Origin: Prevotella sp. UBA1104
GTDB taxonomy: Bacteria > Bacteroidota > Bacteroidia > Bacteroidales > Bacteroidaceae
Assembly: GCA_002314055.1 (NCBI GenBank)
Contig: DCBP01000129.1
Span: 1 to 40,730 of the forward strand
DNA: 40,730 bases
Direction of reading: 5' to 3'
The notes under the pieces were generated by a model, which saw nothing but the letters and a program-made list of their open reading frames with translations, was not told where the DNA came from and did not search any database. Positions 33,387 to 40,654 of this stretch are shown here, piece by piece (the stretch's first letter is position 1; each line of letters starts with the position of its first letter). A program made the translations under genes and the position numbers.

Positions 33387-34883
33387 ATGAGTAAACGATA
33401 TTTCTTAGGACTTGATGTGGGAAGTTCATCGGTTAAGGCTTCCTTGGTAAATGTAGATAACGGTAAATGTGAGGCAACAACATTCTATCCCGAAAAAGAA
33501 GCTCCCATTATTGCTGTCAAAACAGGTTGGGCAGAACAGGAACCTTCCATGTGGTGGGAAAACTGTAAGCTGTGTATAAAGAAAGTGAAGGAGATGGCTG
33601 GTGCCGATGCCACTGACATTATGTCTGTCGGAATATCTTATCAGATGCACGGACTCGTATGTGTCGACAAGGAACTGAACGTATTGCGTCCTGCCATCAT
33701 CTGGTGTGATTCCAGAGCTGTGCCCTACGGTGAAAAGGCTTTCCGCGATTTAGGTTCAGACAGGTGCCTGTCGCATCTGCTTAATTCCCCGGGAAATTTC
33801 ACTCTTGCCAAATTGGCTTGGGTAAAGGAGAACGAGCCTCAGATTTATGAGAAGATATATAAGTTCATGCTGCCGGGAGATTTCATTGCCATGAAACTCA
33901 GCGGTATTGTAAATACTACAATCAGCGGACTTAGTGAGGGTATCCTTTGGGATTTCAAGGAGAAGAAAACAGCAGACTTCCTTCTTGACTATTACGGGAT
34001 AGACAAGGCTCTTGTTCCGGATGTCGTATCTACATTCAGCATTCAGTGTAAGGTTTCTGCCAGTGCAGCTGCCGAAACAGGACTTGCCGAGGGTACGCCT
34101 GTTTCTTACAGAGCCGGCGATCAGCCCAATAATGCCTTGAGCCTCAATGTCTTCAATCCGGGCGAGATTGCTTCCACGGCAGGCACATCGGGCGTCGTTT
34201 ATGGTGTGCTCGGAAATGTGGGCTATGATGAGAAGAGTAGGGTAAACACCTTCGCACACGTGAATTATACAGAGGAAACGGAGCGACTCGGTGTACTGTT
34301 GTGCATTAACGGTACCGGAATTCTGAATGCCTGGACAAAGAGAAACATCGCTCCAGAGGGCATCTCTTATTCCGACATGAATGCCATTGCCGAGAGGGTT
34401 CCTATCGGAAGCGACGGCGTGTCTGTCATTCCTTTCGGAAATGGTGCAGAGCGCGTTCTTGAGAACCGCGAAGTTGGCTGCTCCGTATACGGACTGAATT
34501 TCAACAAGCATACAAACGCCAATATAATCCGTGCCGCACAGGAGGGAATCGTTTTCAGTTTCTGCTATGGAATGGAGATAATGAATGCCATGGGTATGGA
34601 TATCAAGAAGATTCATGCTGGAAAGGCTAACATGTTCCTGAGTGAACTGTTCCGTGATACGCTTGCAGGTGTGAGCGGAGCAACGATTGAGCTTTACGAG
34701 ACTGACGGTAGCGTTGGTGCTGCTAAGGGTGCCGGTATGGGCTGTGGCTATTACAAGGATAACAATGAGGCTTTTGAATCGCTCGAGAAGCTTTCTGTAA
34801 TAACTCCAGATGAGAGTCGTCGTGCTCAATATCTTGATGCTTATGCTACATGGAAGGAGAGACTTGACAATCTGATCAGGTAA
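33387..34883 (+). CDS. xylB: Xylulokinase (FGGY family)
   Basis: A cytoplasmic sugar kinase of 498 residues that phosphorylates D-xylulose. The N-terminal ATPase fold begins FLGLDVGSSSVKASLV (5-20). The sugar-binding part includes SYQMHGLVCVD and IIWCDSRA. The catalytic Asp lies in YRAGDQPNNALS. TAGTSGVV is the FGGY-type adenosine motif. FGGY kinases differ in substrate, so ribulokinase or another ketose kinase is possible, but MHGLV and the length fit XylB best. No xylose isomerase or transporter is adjacent. A dyad upstream may mediate sugar control. Confidence 0.85.
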   Translation: MSKRYFLGLDVGSSSVKASLVNVDNGKCEATTFYPEKEAPIIAVKTGWAEQEPSMWWENCKLCIKKVKEMAGADATDIMSVGISYQMHGLVCVDKELNVLRPAIIWCDSRAVPYGEKAFRDLGSDRCLSHLLNSPGNFTLAKLAWVKENEPQIYEKIYKFMLPGDFIAMKLSGIVNTTISGLSEGILWDFKEKKTADFLLDYYGIDKALVPDVVSTFSIQCKVSASAAAETGLAEGTPVSYRAGDQPNNALSLNVFNPGEIASTAGTSGVVYGVLGNVGYDEKSRVNTFAHVNYTEETERLGVLLCINGTGILNAWTKRNIAPEGISYSDMNAIAERVPIGSDGVSVIPFGNGAERVLENREVGCSVYGLNFNKHTNANIIRAAQEGIVFSFCYGMEIMNAMGMDIKKIHAGKANMFLSELFRDTLAGVSGATIELYETDGSVGAAKGAGMGCGYYKDNNEAFESLEKLSVITPDESRRAQYLDAYATWKERLDNLIR

Positions 34884-34900
34884 TTGCTTCGTTTTATATT

Positions 34901-35187
34901 CTTCCCCTCTCCCGTCTCCCCTTCCAGGGGAGAAGCGGTTACCATTGTAAGCGACATGCCGTTGTTGACGTTACTCATACCGTTGTTGACGTTACCTATA
35001 TAAGCGACATATAGTTGTTGACGTTACCTATATAAGCGACATACCGTTGTTGACGTTACCTATATAAGCGACATATAGTTGTTGACGTGTTGCCTATTGT
35101 GACTGACATATTTCACTACATGTAGCTTGCTACATATATTATGTGGAAACTGCTCCGCCCCCGGAGGGGGAGGCGGGGGAGGGGAAG
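34901..35187. repeat. Composite element: 43-base inverted arms around tandem repeats
   Basis: The C/T-rich arm at 34901-34943 and the reverse complement of 35145-35187 align without gaps over 43 bases with 8 differences (35/43 identical). Between them lie the 32-base tandem repeats. The right arm is also related to the solo GC-rich repeat at 5903-5937. The layout resembles a non-autonomous mobile or fold-back element. No target-site duplication was confirmed. Confidence 0.7.
34961..35100 (+). repeat. 32-base tandem repeats
   Basis: GTTGTTGACG begins at 34961, 34982, 35014, 35046 and 35078. The last three intervals are exactly 32 bases and the first is 21 (a shortened unit). Full units read on through TTACCTATATAAGCGACATA and end alternately in TA or CC. 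A degenerate half unit precedes (34938-34960). There are no unique spacers. Confidence 0.9.
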
Positions 35188-35223
35188 AAAATAAAACTTA
35201 GGGTAAGAAAATAACGTTATAAA

Positions 35224-35275
35224 AAAAGACCAATATGTTTCGAGATATTCAATTCTCAATTCATATTGGTCTTTT
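35224..35275. terminator. Bidirectional terminator between xylB and cinA
   Basis: AAAAGACCAATATG (35224-35237) and CATATTGGTCTTTT (35262-35275) form a perfect 14-base-pair stem with T-rich sequence on both outer sides. It ends the minus-strand operon and probably xylB. Confidence 0.85.
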
Positions 35276-35288
35276 ACTTTTTATAATT

Positions 35289-35338
35289 CAGCTGTCATTT
35301 TCAATTGCAGCTGTCATTTTCAATTGCAGCTGTCATTA
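35289..35338. repeat. 19-base tandem repeat at the cinA 3' end
   Basis: CAGCTGTCATTTTCAATTG occurs at 35289-35307 and 35308-35326, with a third partial copy (35327-35336) that runs into the cinA stop codon (35336-35338). Confidence 0.85.
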
Positions 35339-35878
35339 TTTTCCGAATATCTGTTCCTCGGGTTCAATCTGTGGTTTGTCAGCCTCATTGTTGCGGTCAA
35401 CAAGATACTGCAGGAACATCTGGAGAGCAGAAGTCGTAGCCTTTGCAAGATTGATGTCGCGTCCGTAGTCCTTCTCCATCTTCATGGTAACGATGTCGTC
35501 CTTGCTACCGCAGGCAAGCCATATCGTACCTACAGGAATATCCTTGTCGCCACCGCCAGGACCGGCAAATCCGGTAGCAGAAATGGCATAGTCTACATTG
35601 AGAACCTTGATAGCTCCCTTTACCATTTCCTTTGCAACCTCTTCACAAACGGCAGTCTTCTCCTCGAGCAGTTCGTGGCTGATGCCGAGAACATTTTCCT
35701 TTATTTCATTGGTATACGAGATAATGCCGCCTTTGAAATAGTTTGAGGCACCGGGCATAGATATAATAGACTCAGCAATGCGTCCTCCCGTGCAGCTTTC
35801 GGCAGTACCGAGCGTCTTGCCCATTTCCCATATCAGTTGACTTATCTCTCTACTTAGAATTTTGTTTTCGAATCCCAT
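35336..35878 (-). CDS. cinA: CinA C-terminal-type nicotinamide-nucleotide amidohydrolase
   Basis: A stand-alone C-terminal CinA domain (PncC-like) of 180 residues. It hydrolyses NMN to NaMN and ammonia in NAD recycling. Signature segments are LGTAESCTGGRIAESI (early), IISYTNEIKENVLGI and YAISATGFAGPGGGDKDIPVGTIWLA. The N-terminal MoCF-like domain of full CinA is absent, as in E. coli PncC/YgaD. The C-terminus has an acidic tail (NNEADKPQIEPEEQIFGK). It is the last gene of the minus-strand operon, 8 bases after tsaD; tandem repeats begin at its stop codon. Confidence 0.9.
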   Translation of the reverse strand: MGFENKILSREISQLIWEMGKTLGTAESCTGGRIAESIISMPGASNYFKGGIISYTNEIKENVLGISHELLEEKTAVCEEVAKEMVKGAIKVLNVDYAISATGFAGPGGGDKDIPVGTIWLACGSKDDIVTMKMEKDYGRDINLAKATTSALQMFLQYLVDRNNEADKPQIEPEEQIFGK

Positions 35879-35886
35879 ATATATTG

Positions 35887-36918
35887 TTATTTAAATGTTA
35901 CTTTAGAAAATGCCGGAGCATCAATAGGGCAGAAGTCCTTGTCCTTATACTTGAAATAGCCTGTTATGGCAATCATTGCAGCATTGTCTGTCGTGTAGCT
36001 GAATTTAGGGATGTAGATATCCCAGTGGTATTTCTTTGCATGCTCCTTAAAGGCATTGCGCAATCCGTTGTTGGCACTCACGCCGCCAGCCACGGCAACA
36101 TGCTTTATTCCCGTCTGCTTCACGGCGAGGCGCAGCTTCTTCATTAAGATGTCCACGATAGTATGTTCGAGACTTGCTGCAAGATCTTCCTTATGATGCT
36201 CAATGAAATCGGGGTCAGTCTTTATCCAGTCGCGCAGACTGTAGAGGAAAGAAGTCTTCAGTCCGCTGAAACTATAGTCAAGTCCCGGTATATGCGGTTC
36301 GGAGAACTTATAGGCAAGCGGATTTCCCTGTCTTGCCAGTCGGTCGATAATCGGTCCTCCCGGGTATCCCAACCCCATAACCTTAGAACATTTGTCGATA
36401 GCCTCTCCAGCAGCATCGTCGATAGTCTGTCCGAGGAGTTGCATGTCGTTGTATGCGTTCACCTTTACAATCTGTGAGTTACCCCCGCTGACGAGCAGAC
36501 AGAGGAACGGCAGTGGAGGAGCCGAATTGTCGTCGTCGCTCTCCTTGATGAAATGCGCCATGACATGCCCCTGAAGGTGGTTGACATCGATGAGCGGAAT
36601 ACCGAGGGAACGGGCAAAACCTTTGGCAAAGCTTACTCCTACAAGGAGTGAGCCCATCAAGCCCGGACCGCGTGTGAAGGCGACAGCCGAAAGCATCTCC
36701 TTAGTAATGCCGGCGCGCTTAATAGCCTGGTCTACAACGGGTACAACATTCTGCTGATGAGCCCTTGACGCCAGTTCCGGCACAACACCACCGTATGCCA
36801 TGTGTACATCCTGTGAGGCCGTAACATTGCTCAGCAGCACTCCGTTCTTCAGAACAGCAGCAGAAGTGTCGTCACAACTGCTTTCAATTCCCAATATGTA
36901 AATGTCTTCCTGTTCCAT
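35887..36918 (-). CDS. tsaD: tRNA N6-adenosine threonylcarbamoyltransferase
   Basis: It transfers threonylcarbamoyl from TC-AMP to A37 of ANN-decoding tRNAs, together with TsaB/TsaE. It has 343 residues. The N-terminal motif ILGIESSCDDTSAA, metal-binding His114 and His118 in HLQGHVMAH, the LVSGGNSQIV loop, DDAAGEAIDKCSKVMGLGYPGG and the late VAGGVSANNGLR (ATP-binding) are all in place. Tightly packed in the operon: 5 bases after map and 8 before cinA. Confidence 0.97.
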   Translation of the reverse strand: MEQEDIYILGIESSCDDTSAAVLKNGVLLSNVTASQDVHMAYGGVVPELASRAHQQNVVPVVDQAIKRAGITKEMLSAVAFTRGPGLMGSLLVGVSFAKGFARSLGIPLIDVNHLQGHVMAHFIKESDDDNSAPPLPFLCLLVSGGNSQIVKVNAYNDMQLLGQTIDDAAGEAIDKCSKVMGLGYPGGPIIDRLARQGNPLAYKFSEPHIPGLDYSFSGLKTSFLYSLRDWIKTDPDFIEHHKEDLAASLEHTIVDILMKKLRLAVKQTGIKHVAVAGGVSANNGLRNAFKEHAKKYHWDIYIPKFSYTTDNAAMIAITGYFKYKDKDFCPIDAPAFSKVTFK

Positions 36919-36923
36919 AATCT

Positions 36924-37784
36924 TTATTCCGTAAGAATCTCCACACCATGTTCAGTCATGACAAACGTGTGCTCCCACTGGGCACTTGGCTTTTCGTCGC
37001 CCGTGATGACCTCCCATCCGTATTTGTCGTCAGCATCGATAAACACCTGCCATGTTCCCATGTTAATCATCGGTTCGATGGTGAACACCATTCCCGGAAC
37101 GATGAGCATTCCGGTGCCTTTATGTCCGTAGTGCAGAACCTCCGGATCCTCGTGGAATTCCAGTCCCACGCCATGTCCGCACAGGTCTCTGACAACGCCG
37201 TAGTGGTATTTCTCGGCATGCTTCTGTATGGCGTGACCGATATCGCCCACGAAGCAGTAAGGCTTGGCGGCTTCGGCTCCCACCTCCAGACATTCCTTTG
37301 CCACCCTTACGAGCTGTTCCTTCTCCGGTGTTGTCTTGCCGATAATGAACATACGTGAAGCGTCGGCGTAATATCCGTCGAGGATAGTAGTGAAGTCTAC
37401 ATTCACGATATCCCCCTCCTTGAGCACATCCTCTTCCTTAGGAATGCCGTGGCATACAACCTCGTTGATGCTCGTGCATACGCTCTTCGGGAATCCCTCG
37501 TAATTGAGGCATGCCGGAGTAGCACCGTGCTCTACGCAGTAGTCGTAGCAGATCTTGTCAATCTCGAGAGTGTTCATGCCGGCATGGATTTGTTTTGCCA
37601 CCTCGTCGAGAACTCCGGTATTTACGACACCGCTCTTTCTGATGCCCTCAATCTGTTCTGGAGTCTTGATAAGGTCTCTTGTCGGAACAAGCTTCCCCTT
37701 GTTCTCCCAATACATTACTTTCTTGTCTAAATCAGTAGGCTCCTGTCCTGACAGACAGTGCCATCTTCTCTTCTTTTTAAACAT
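36924..37784 (-). CDS. map: Methionine aminopeptidase type I with N-terminal extension
   Basis: It removes the initiator methionine from nascent proteins. The 286-residue protein has the type I core from about residue 40 (IKTPEQIEGIRKSGVVN). The dinuclear metal ligands are visible: Asp in VNVDFTTILDGYYADASRM (two), His in GHGVGLEFHEDP, Glu in FTIEPMIN and Glu near the C-terminus (QWEHTFVMTEHG). The first ~38 residues (FKKKRRWHCLSGQEPTDLDK) are an extension beyond the ~260-residue minimal enzyme. It is basic and may bind the ribosome, but it lacks the CPCGSG zinc motif of SEC-C-type MetAPs. Confidence 0.95.
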   Translation of the reverse strand: MFKKKRRWHCLSGQEPTDLDKKVMYWENKGKLVPTRDLIKTPEQIEGIRKSGVVNTGVLDEVAKQIHAGMNTLEIDKICYDYCVEHGATPACLNYEGFPKSVCTSINEVVCHGIPKEEDVLKEGDIVNVDFTTILDGYYADASRMFIIGKTTPEKEQLVRVAKECLEVGAEAAKPYCFVGDIGHAIQKHAEKYHYGVVRDLCGHGVGLEFHEDPEVLHYGHKGTGMLIVPGMVFTIEPMINMGTWQVFIDADDKYGWEVITGDEKPSAQWEHTFVMTEHGVEILTE

Positions 37785-37813
37785 AGTATGTTATATTTTA
37801 TATATGACATGCG

Positions 37814-38434
37814 TCATATGAATTTCATTATTTCATTTGTCCAGTCCTCGCCGTTCTTCGGACAGAATGTCTTGAGCCCCAAGGCTTTGCCCATGGAAAC
37901 GTTCTTCGGTCCGTCGTCAACAAAGAGAGTCTCCTCTGGGTTGATGCCCTCCTGTCTGATTATTTCGCAGAACATCCTCTCGTTAGGTTTCATCACTTTC
38001 ATCTTGTAGCTCATATATAGACTGTCGAAGAAAGCCGACAATGGGCGTCCGTCGCCGGAGAAATCACTGCTCATTGCCCAGTCCATCATAAAGGGATTGG
38101 TGTTAGAAATGAGGATAAGGCGATAGCCCATGCTTTTCAGTTTGTCGAGAACCTTGATGTTCCTCATCGGAACCTCTTTCGTATATCCCCTCCAGGCATA
38201 TTTACACTCGTCGTAAGAGAGTTCCCTGCCTACGAGCTTGCTCAGTTCGGCGATAAACTCCCTGTCGGTAATCTTCCCCTCTTCCAGGTCGCCGAAGATG
38301 CCCGACTGCGTATAAGGGTCAAGCCTTGTGTCAGCATCTTTAAGTCCGATTTCCTTGAATCTTTCTACAGCACTCGGCTGGTCGATAGTCATTATCACCC
38401 CTCCAAGGTCGAACATGATATTTTTTACTGCCAT
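37814..38434 (-). CDS. HAD-superfamily phosphatase (YihX-like)
   Basis: A HAD subfamily IA hydrolase of 206 residues. Motif I is FDLGGVIMTID with the nucleophile Asp at residue 9. Motif II is LILISNTNPF (SNT). The helical cap lies between. Motif III Lys is in MKVMKPNERMF, and motif IV is FVDDGPKNV. The FDLGGV variant lacks the second Asp of DxD, as in E. coli YihX (alpha-D-glucose-1-phosphatase). Real substrate unknown. It sits between smpB and map in the operon with gaps of 9 and 29 bases. Confidence 0.87.
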   Translation of the reverse strand: MAVKNIMFDLGGVIMTIDQPSAVERFKEIGLKDADTRLDPYTQSGIFGDLEEGKITDREFIAELSKLVGRELSYDECKYAWRGYTKEVPMRNIKVLDKLKSMGYRLILISNTNPFMMDWAMSSDFSGDGRPLSAFFDSLYMSYKMKVMKPNERMFCEIIRQEGINPEETLFVDDGPKNVSMGKALGLKTFCPKNGEDWTNEIMKFI

Positions 38435-38443
38435 AGTCTTCTT

Positions 38444-38923
38444 TTAGTATCTTTTTCTTGCCCTGTCCATTTCCCTGCGGTCCTCTTTCTCTTTCAGCGT
38501 CTGTCGCTTGTCGAATTCCTTCTTTCCTTTAGCCAGGGCGATGTCGAGCTTAGCCCTGCCGTGGTCGTCGATAAACAATAGGGTGGGGACGATGGTGAAG
38601 CCCACCTGTTTTGTGGCTTCCTGCAGATTTCTTATCTCCCTTTTATTCAGCAGCAGTTTTCTGTCGCGCTTGCTCTCGTGGTTGTTGTATGAGCCGTAGA
38701 AATACGGTGAGATATTCATTCCCTTCACCCATATTTCCCCGTTGTTGAAATAGCAGAACGTGTCGACGAGCGAAGCCTTTCCCATGCGGATCGACTTTAT
38801 CTCCGTGCCGGTCAATACGATGCCTGCCGTAAAGGTGTCAACAAAGAAGTATTCGAATGAAGCTTTTTTGTTTCGTATATTTACAGGACTTTTCTTTCTT
38901 AAAAGTTCTTGTTCTTTATTCAT
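38444..38923 (-). CDS. smpB: SsrA-binding protein SmpB
   Basis: The tmRNA partner in trans-translation, rescuing stalled ribosomes. The protein has 159 residues. The beta-barrel core begins VNIRNKKASFEYFF. The family signatures TGTEIKSIRMGKASLVDTF and EIWVKGMNISPY follow, and a basic disordered tail (KEFDKRQTLKEKEDRREMDR) ends the protein as expected. It starts 2 bases after the DMP19-like gene stop. The ssrA (tmRNA) gene itself is not in the window. Confidence 0.97.
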   Translation of the reverse strand: MNKEQELLRKKSPVNIRNKKASFEYFFVDTFTAGIVLTGTEIKSIRMGKASLVDTFCYFNNGEIWVKGMNISPYFYGSYNNHESKRDRKLLLNKREIRNLQEATKQVGFTIVPTLLFIDDHGRAKLDIALAKGKKEFDKRQTLKEKEDRREMDRARKRY

Positions 38924-38925
38924 TG

Positions 38926-39429
38926 TTATTTCTCCACATTAGCGAAATTCTCGATATGTTCGTCTATATAGTGTGCCACATCGCCCGTCCATTCCTCTTC
39001 GTTCTCTACGAAGGTGTCGTCGAAGTCGTCGAACGCCGGATATTTTTCAAAGAGCGACATGAATTCCTCGTCGCTGCAGTCTTTTTCTATCTCTTCGCCG
39101 TCGGCCACATAAAGTTTCCTTACAGCATAGAGCAGTTTCGAGAGTTCCTTGATTCCCCATTCCTTCATCATCTTCGCAAAGGGGTTGTCAAAGATAAAGC
39201 TTCCGTATCCGTTATGGATGAGCTGCACGAAGCCTCCGTCCATCACCTCGTCGCGCAACCACACGTAAGCCACGAGCGTGAGCTGGTCTGTTGTCAGCCG
39301 GCTCATGTTGTCGGCAGTTATTTCTCCGCCCACACTGTCCATTATTGCGTCGTAAAAAACCTTTACGAAGGAGTCCATGCCTTCGCCAGCTGCCTTTATT
39401 ATGTTTTCTTCTTTTATTGTTACGTTCAT
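38926..39429 (-). CDS. DMP19-like (DUF4375) protein
   Basis: A 167-residue acidic protein. The central part (LTLVAYVWLRDEVMDGGFVQLIHNGYGSFI and FAKMMKEWGIKELSKLLYAV) matches what I know of the DUF4375/DMP19 family. Its Neisseria member is a DNA-mimic protein that sequesters a repressor. The C-terminus is rich in Asp and Glu (DDFDDTFVENEEEW). The frame is open to 39522, but that stretch contains the promoter at 39478-39485, so the ATG at 39429 is chosen. First gene of the minus-strand operon leading into smpB, 2 bases away. Confidence 0.75.
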   Translation of the reverse strand: MNVTIKEENIIKAAGEGMDSFVKVFYDAIMDSVGGEITADNMSRLTTDQLTLVAYVWLRDEVMDGGFVQLIHNGYGSFIFDNPFAKMMKEWGIKELSKLLYAVRKLYVADGEEIEKDCSDEEFMSLFEKYPAFDDFDDTFVENEEEWTGDVAHYIDEHIENFANVEK

Positions 39430-39460
39430 GTCTTGCGATTTTCTTAACTGTATTAAGCTT

Positions 39461-39560
39461 ATGCAGCTTATCTTATGCAAAGATAATGCAAATCGAGAGG
39501 AGAACGAAATGAATTTATTCATTTCTTATCCCGAGATGCAGCTTATCTTATGCAAAGGTA
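39461..39560 (-). promoter_or_regulatory. Duplicated promoter segment before the DMP19-like operon
   Basis: A perfect 22-base direct repeat (39461-39482 and 39536-39557) overlaps two -7 boxes on minus: TATCTTTG (39478-39485) and TACCTTTG (39553-39560). A perfect dyad, GAAATGAAT-TT-ATTCATTTC (39506-39525), lies between them and covers the likely -33 (TTCG, 19 bases) of the gene-proximal promoter. Confidence 0.65.
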
Positions 39561-39593
39561 CAACAAAAAGTTGAATTCCGCTTGTCATTTATG

Positions 39594-39641
39594 CAAAAAA
39601 GCCTTACCGCCATATACATTTGATGCATTAGGCAGTAAGGC
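39594..39641 (-). terminator. Terminator of the sigma-factor gene
   Basis: On minus, GCCTTAC-T-GCC (39631-39641) pairs with GGC-G-GTAAGGC (39601-39611) with one mismatch, followed by T6 (39595-39600). It separates the sigma gene from the DMP19 operon. Confidence 0.8.
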
Positions 39642-39676
39642 GCATTCATAAAGCTTATAAAATACTGTGTCTTTTT

Positions 39677-40549
39677 TTATCCCAGATATTTCACGAGGAT
39701 TTTTGCGTTTCCGCTGTCGCGCAGCTTTGCGATACTCTTTTCGCGTATCTGTCTTACGCGCTCACGTGTGAGTCCGAGCTGGTCGCCAATCTCTTCGAGT
39801 CCCTTCTCCGGGCAGCCTATACCAAAGCATTCACGGATGATAGTAATCTCTCTGTCTTTCAATACCTTACTGAGCACAGAGTTAAGCTCCAGAGCCATAG
39901 ATTCATGGTCTACCATGCGGTCAGTTCTGCTGTCGTCTCCGCTTGGCATAACGTCGAGCATACAGTTGTCCTCGCCGTCCTGGAAAGGAGCGTCGATACT
40001 AACGTGGTGTCCGTCGGCAGCCAGAGACTGTCCGATTTTCTCCTCGTCGATTTTCGTTACGTCAGAGAGTTCCGAAACAGAAGGGTGTCTTTGATTCTCC
40101 TGTTCGAATTTATTTATTGCGTGAGTAATCTTGTTCAGTGAGCCCACCTGGTTCAGCGGCAGTCTCACGATACGGCTCTGTTCTGCGATAGCCTGCAGGA
40201 TGCTTTGGCGGATCCACCATACGGCGTATGAGATGAATTTAAATCCTCGAGTCTCGTCGAATTTCTGTGCAGCCTTAATCAGTCCGATATTACCCTCGTC
40301 GATGAGGTCAGTCAGTGTTAGTCCCTGATGCTGGTATTGTTTTGCTACAGATACGACAAATCGCAAGTTTGCAGTCACCAACTTGTCTTTAGCTCGTTCG
40401 CCCTCTCGTCCGCCTTTCTTGATTTTCTGTGCCAGTTCGATTTCCTCGTCGATGGAGATCAATGGTGCACGTCCGATTTCAACAAGATATTTGTCGAGTG
40501 CTTCACTTGAACGGTTTGTAATACTCTTCTGAATTTTTAATTGTCTCAT
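39677..40549 (-). CDS. rpoD: Primary RNA polymerase sigma factor (RpoD/SigA type)
   Basis: A sigma-70 protein of 290 residues, the size of the Bacteroidetes housekeeping sigma, which lacks region 1.1 and the non-conserved insert. Region 1.2 starts near SEALDKYLVEIGRAPLISID. Region 2 has VVSVAKQYQHQGLTLTDLI and GFKFISYAVWWIRQSI (2.3/2.4, core and -10 contacts). Region 3 follows, and region 4.2 is GLTRERVRQIREKSIAKLR at the C-terminus. It is the factor that would read the TTTG/TAnnTTTG promoters found here. Own promoter upstream, terminator downstream. Confidence 0.95.
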   Translation of the reverse strand: MRQLKIQKSITNRSSEALDKYLVEIGRAPLISIDEEIELAQKIKKGGREGERAKDKLVTANLRFVVSVAKQYQHQGLTLTDLIDEGNIGLIKAAQKFDETRGFKFISYAVWWIRQSILQAIAEQSRIVRLPLNQVGSLNKITHAINKFEQENQRHPSVSELSDVTKIDEEKIGQSLAADGHHVSIDAPFQDGEDNCMLDVMPSGDDSRTDRMVDHESMALELNSVLSKVLKDREITIIRECFGIGCPEKGLEEIGDQLGLTRERVRQIREKSIAKLRDSGNAKILVKYLG

Positions 40550-40622
40550 TCCTGATATTCCTTTTTACCTTATAAATTGCTGATTATTAGTAATTTATGT
40601 GATTTTCTTTCAAAAAACCTTG

Positions 40623-40654
40623 CAAAGGTACACTTTTTTTCTTTATGTGTCAAT
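40623..40654 (-). promoter_or_regulatory. Promoter for the sigma-factor gene
   Basis: On minus, TACCTTTG (40623-40630) with ATTG 20 bases upstream (40651-40654, one mismatch to TTTG). Predicted start near 40619, leader of about 70 bases. Confidence 0.65.

Larger units (their letters stand above)
34884..35335. other. Repeat-rich spacer between xylB and cinA
   Basis: This 452-base stretch has no coding region I can support. In order it contains: inverted arm 34901-34943; 32-base tandem repeats 34961-35100; a small ATGTAGC/GCTACAT hairpin (35120-35135); inverted arm 35145-35187; a bidirectional terminator (35224-35275); and 19-base tandem repeats running into the cinA stop codon. Confidence 0.8.

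Noticed and set aside
33756..34829. Long open frame (357 codons) antisense to xylB
   Set aside because: It lies wholly within a convincing FGGY kinase gene, has no family resemblance and is explained by codon bias of the real gene.
34961..35100. Possible CRISPR array (32-base periodic repeats)
   Set aside because: The repeats are directly abutting with no unique spacers, and no cas genes are nearby; it is a tandem repeat.
39430..39522. Longer start for the DMP19-like protein
   Set aside because: The added 31 codons overlap the promoter at 39478-39485 and the dyad at 39506-39525.
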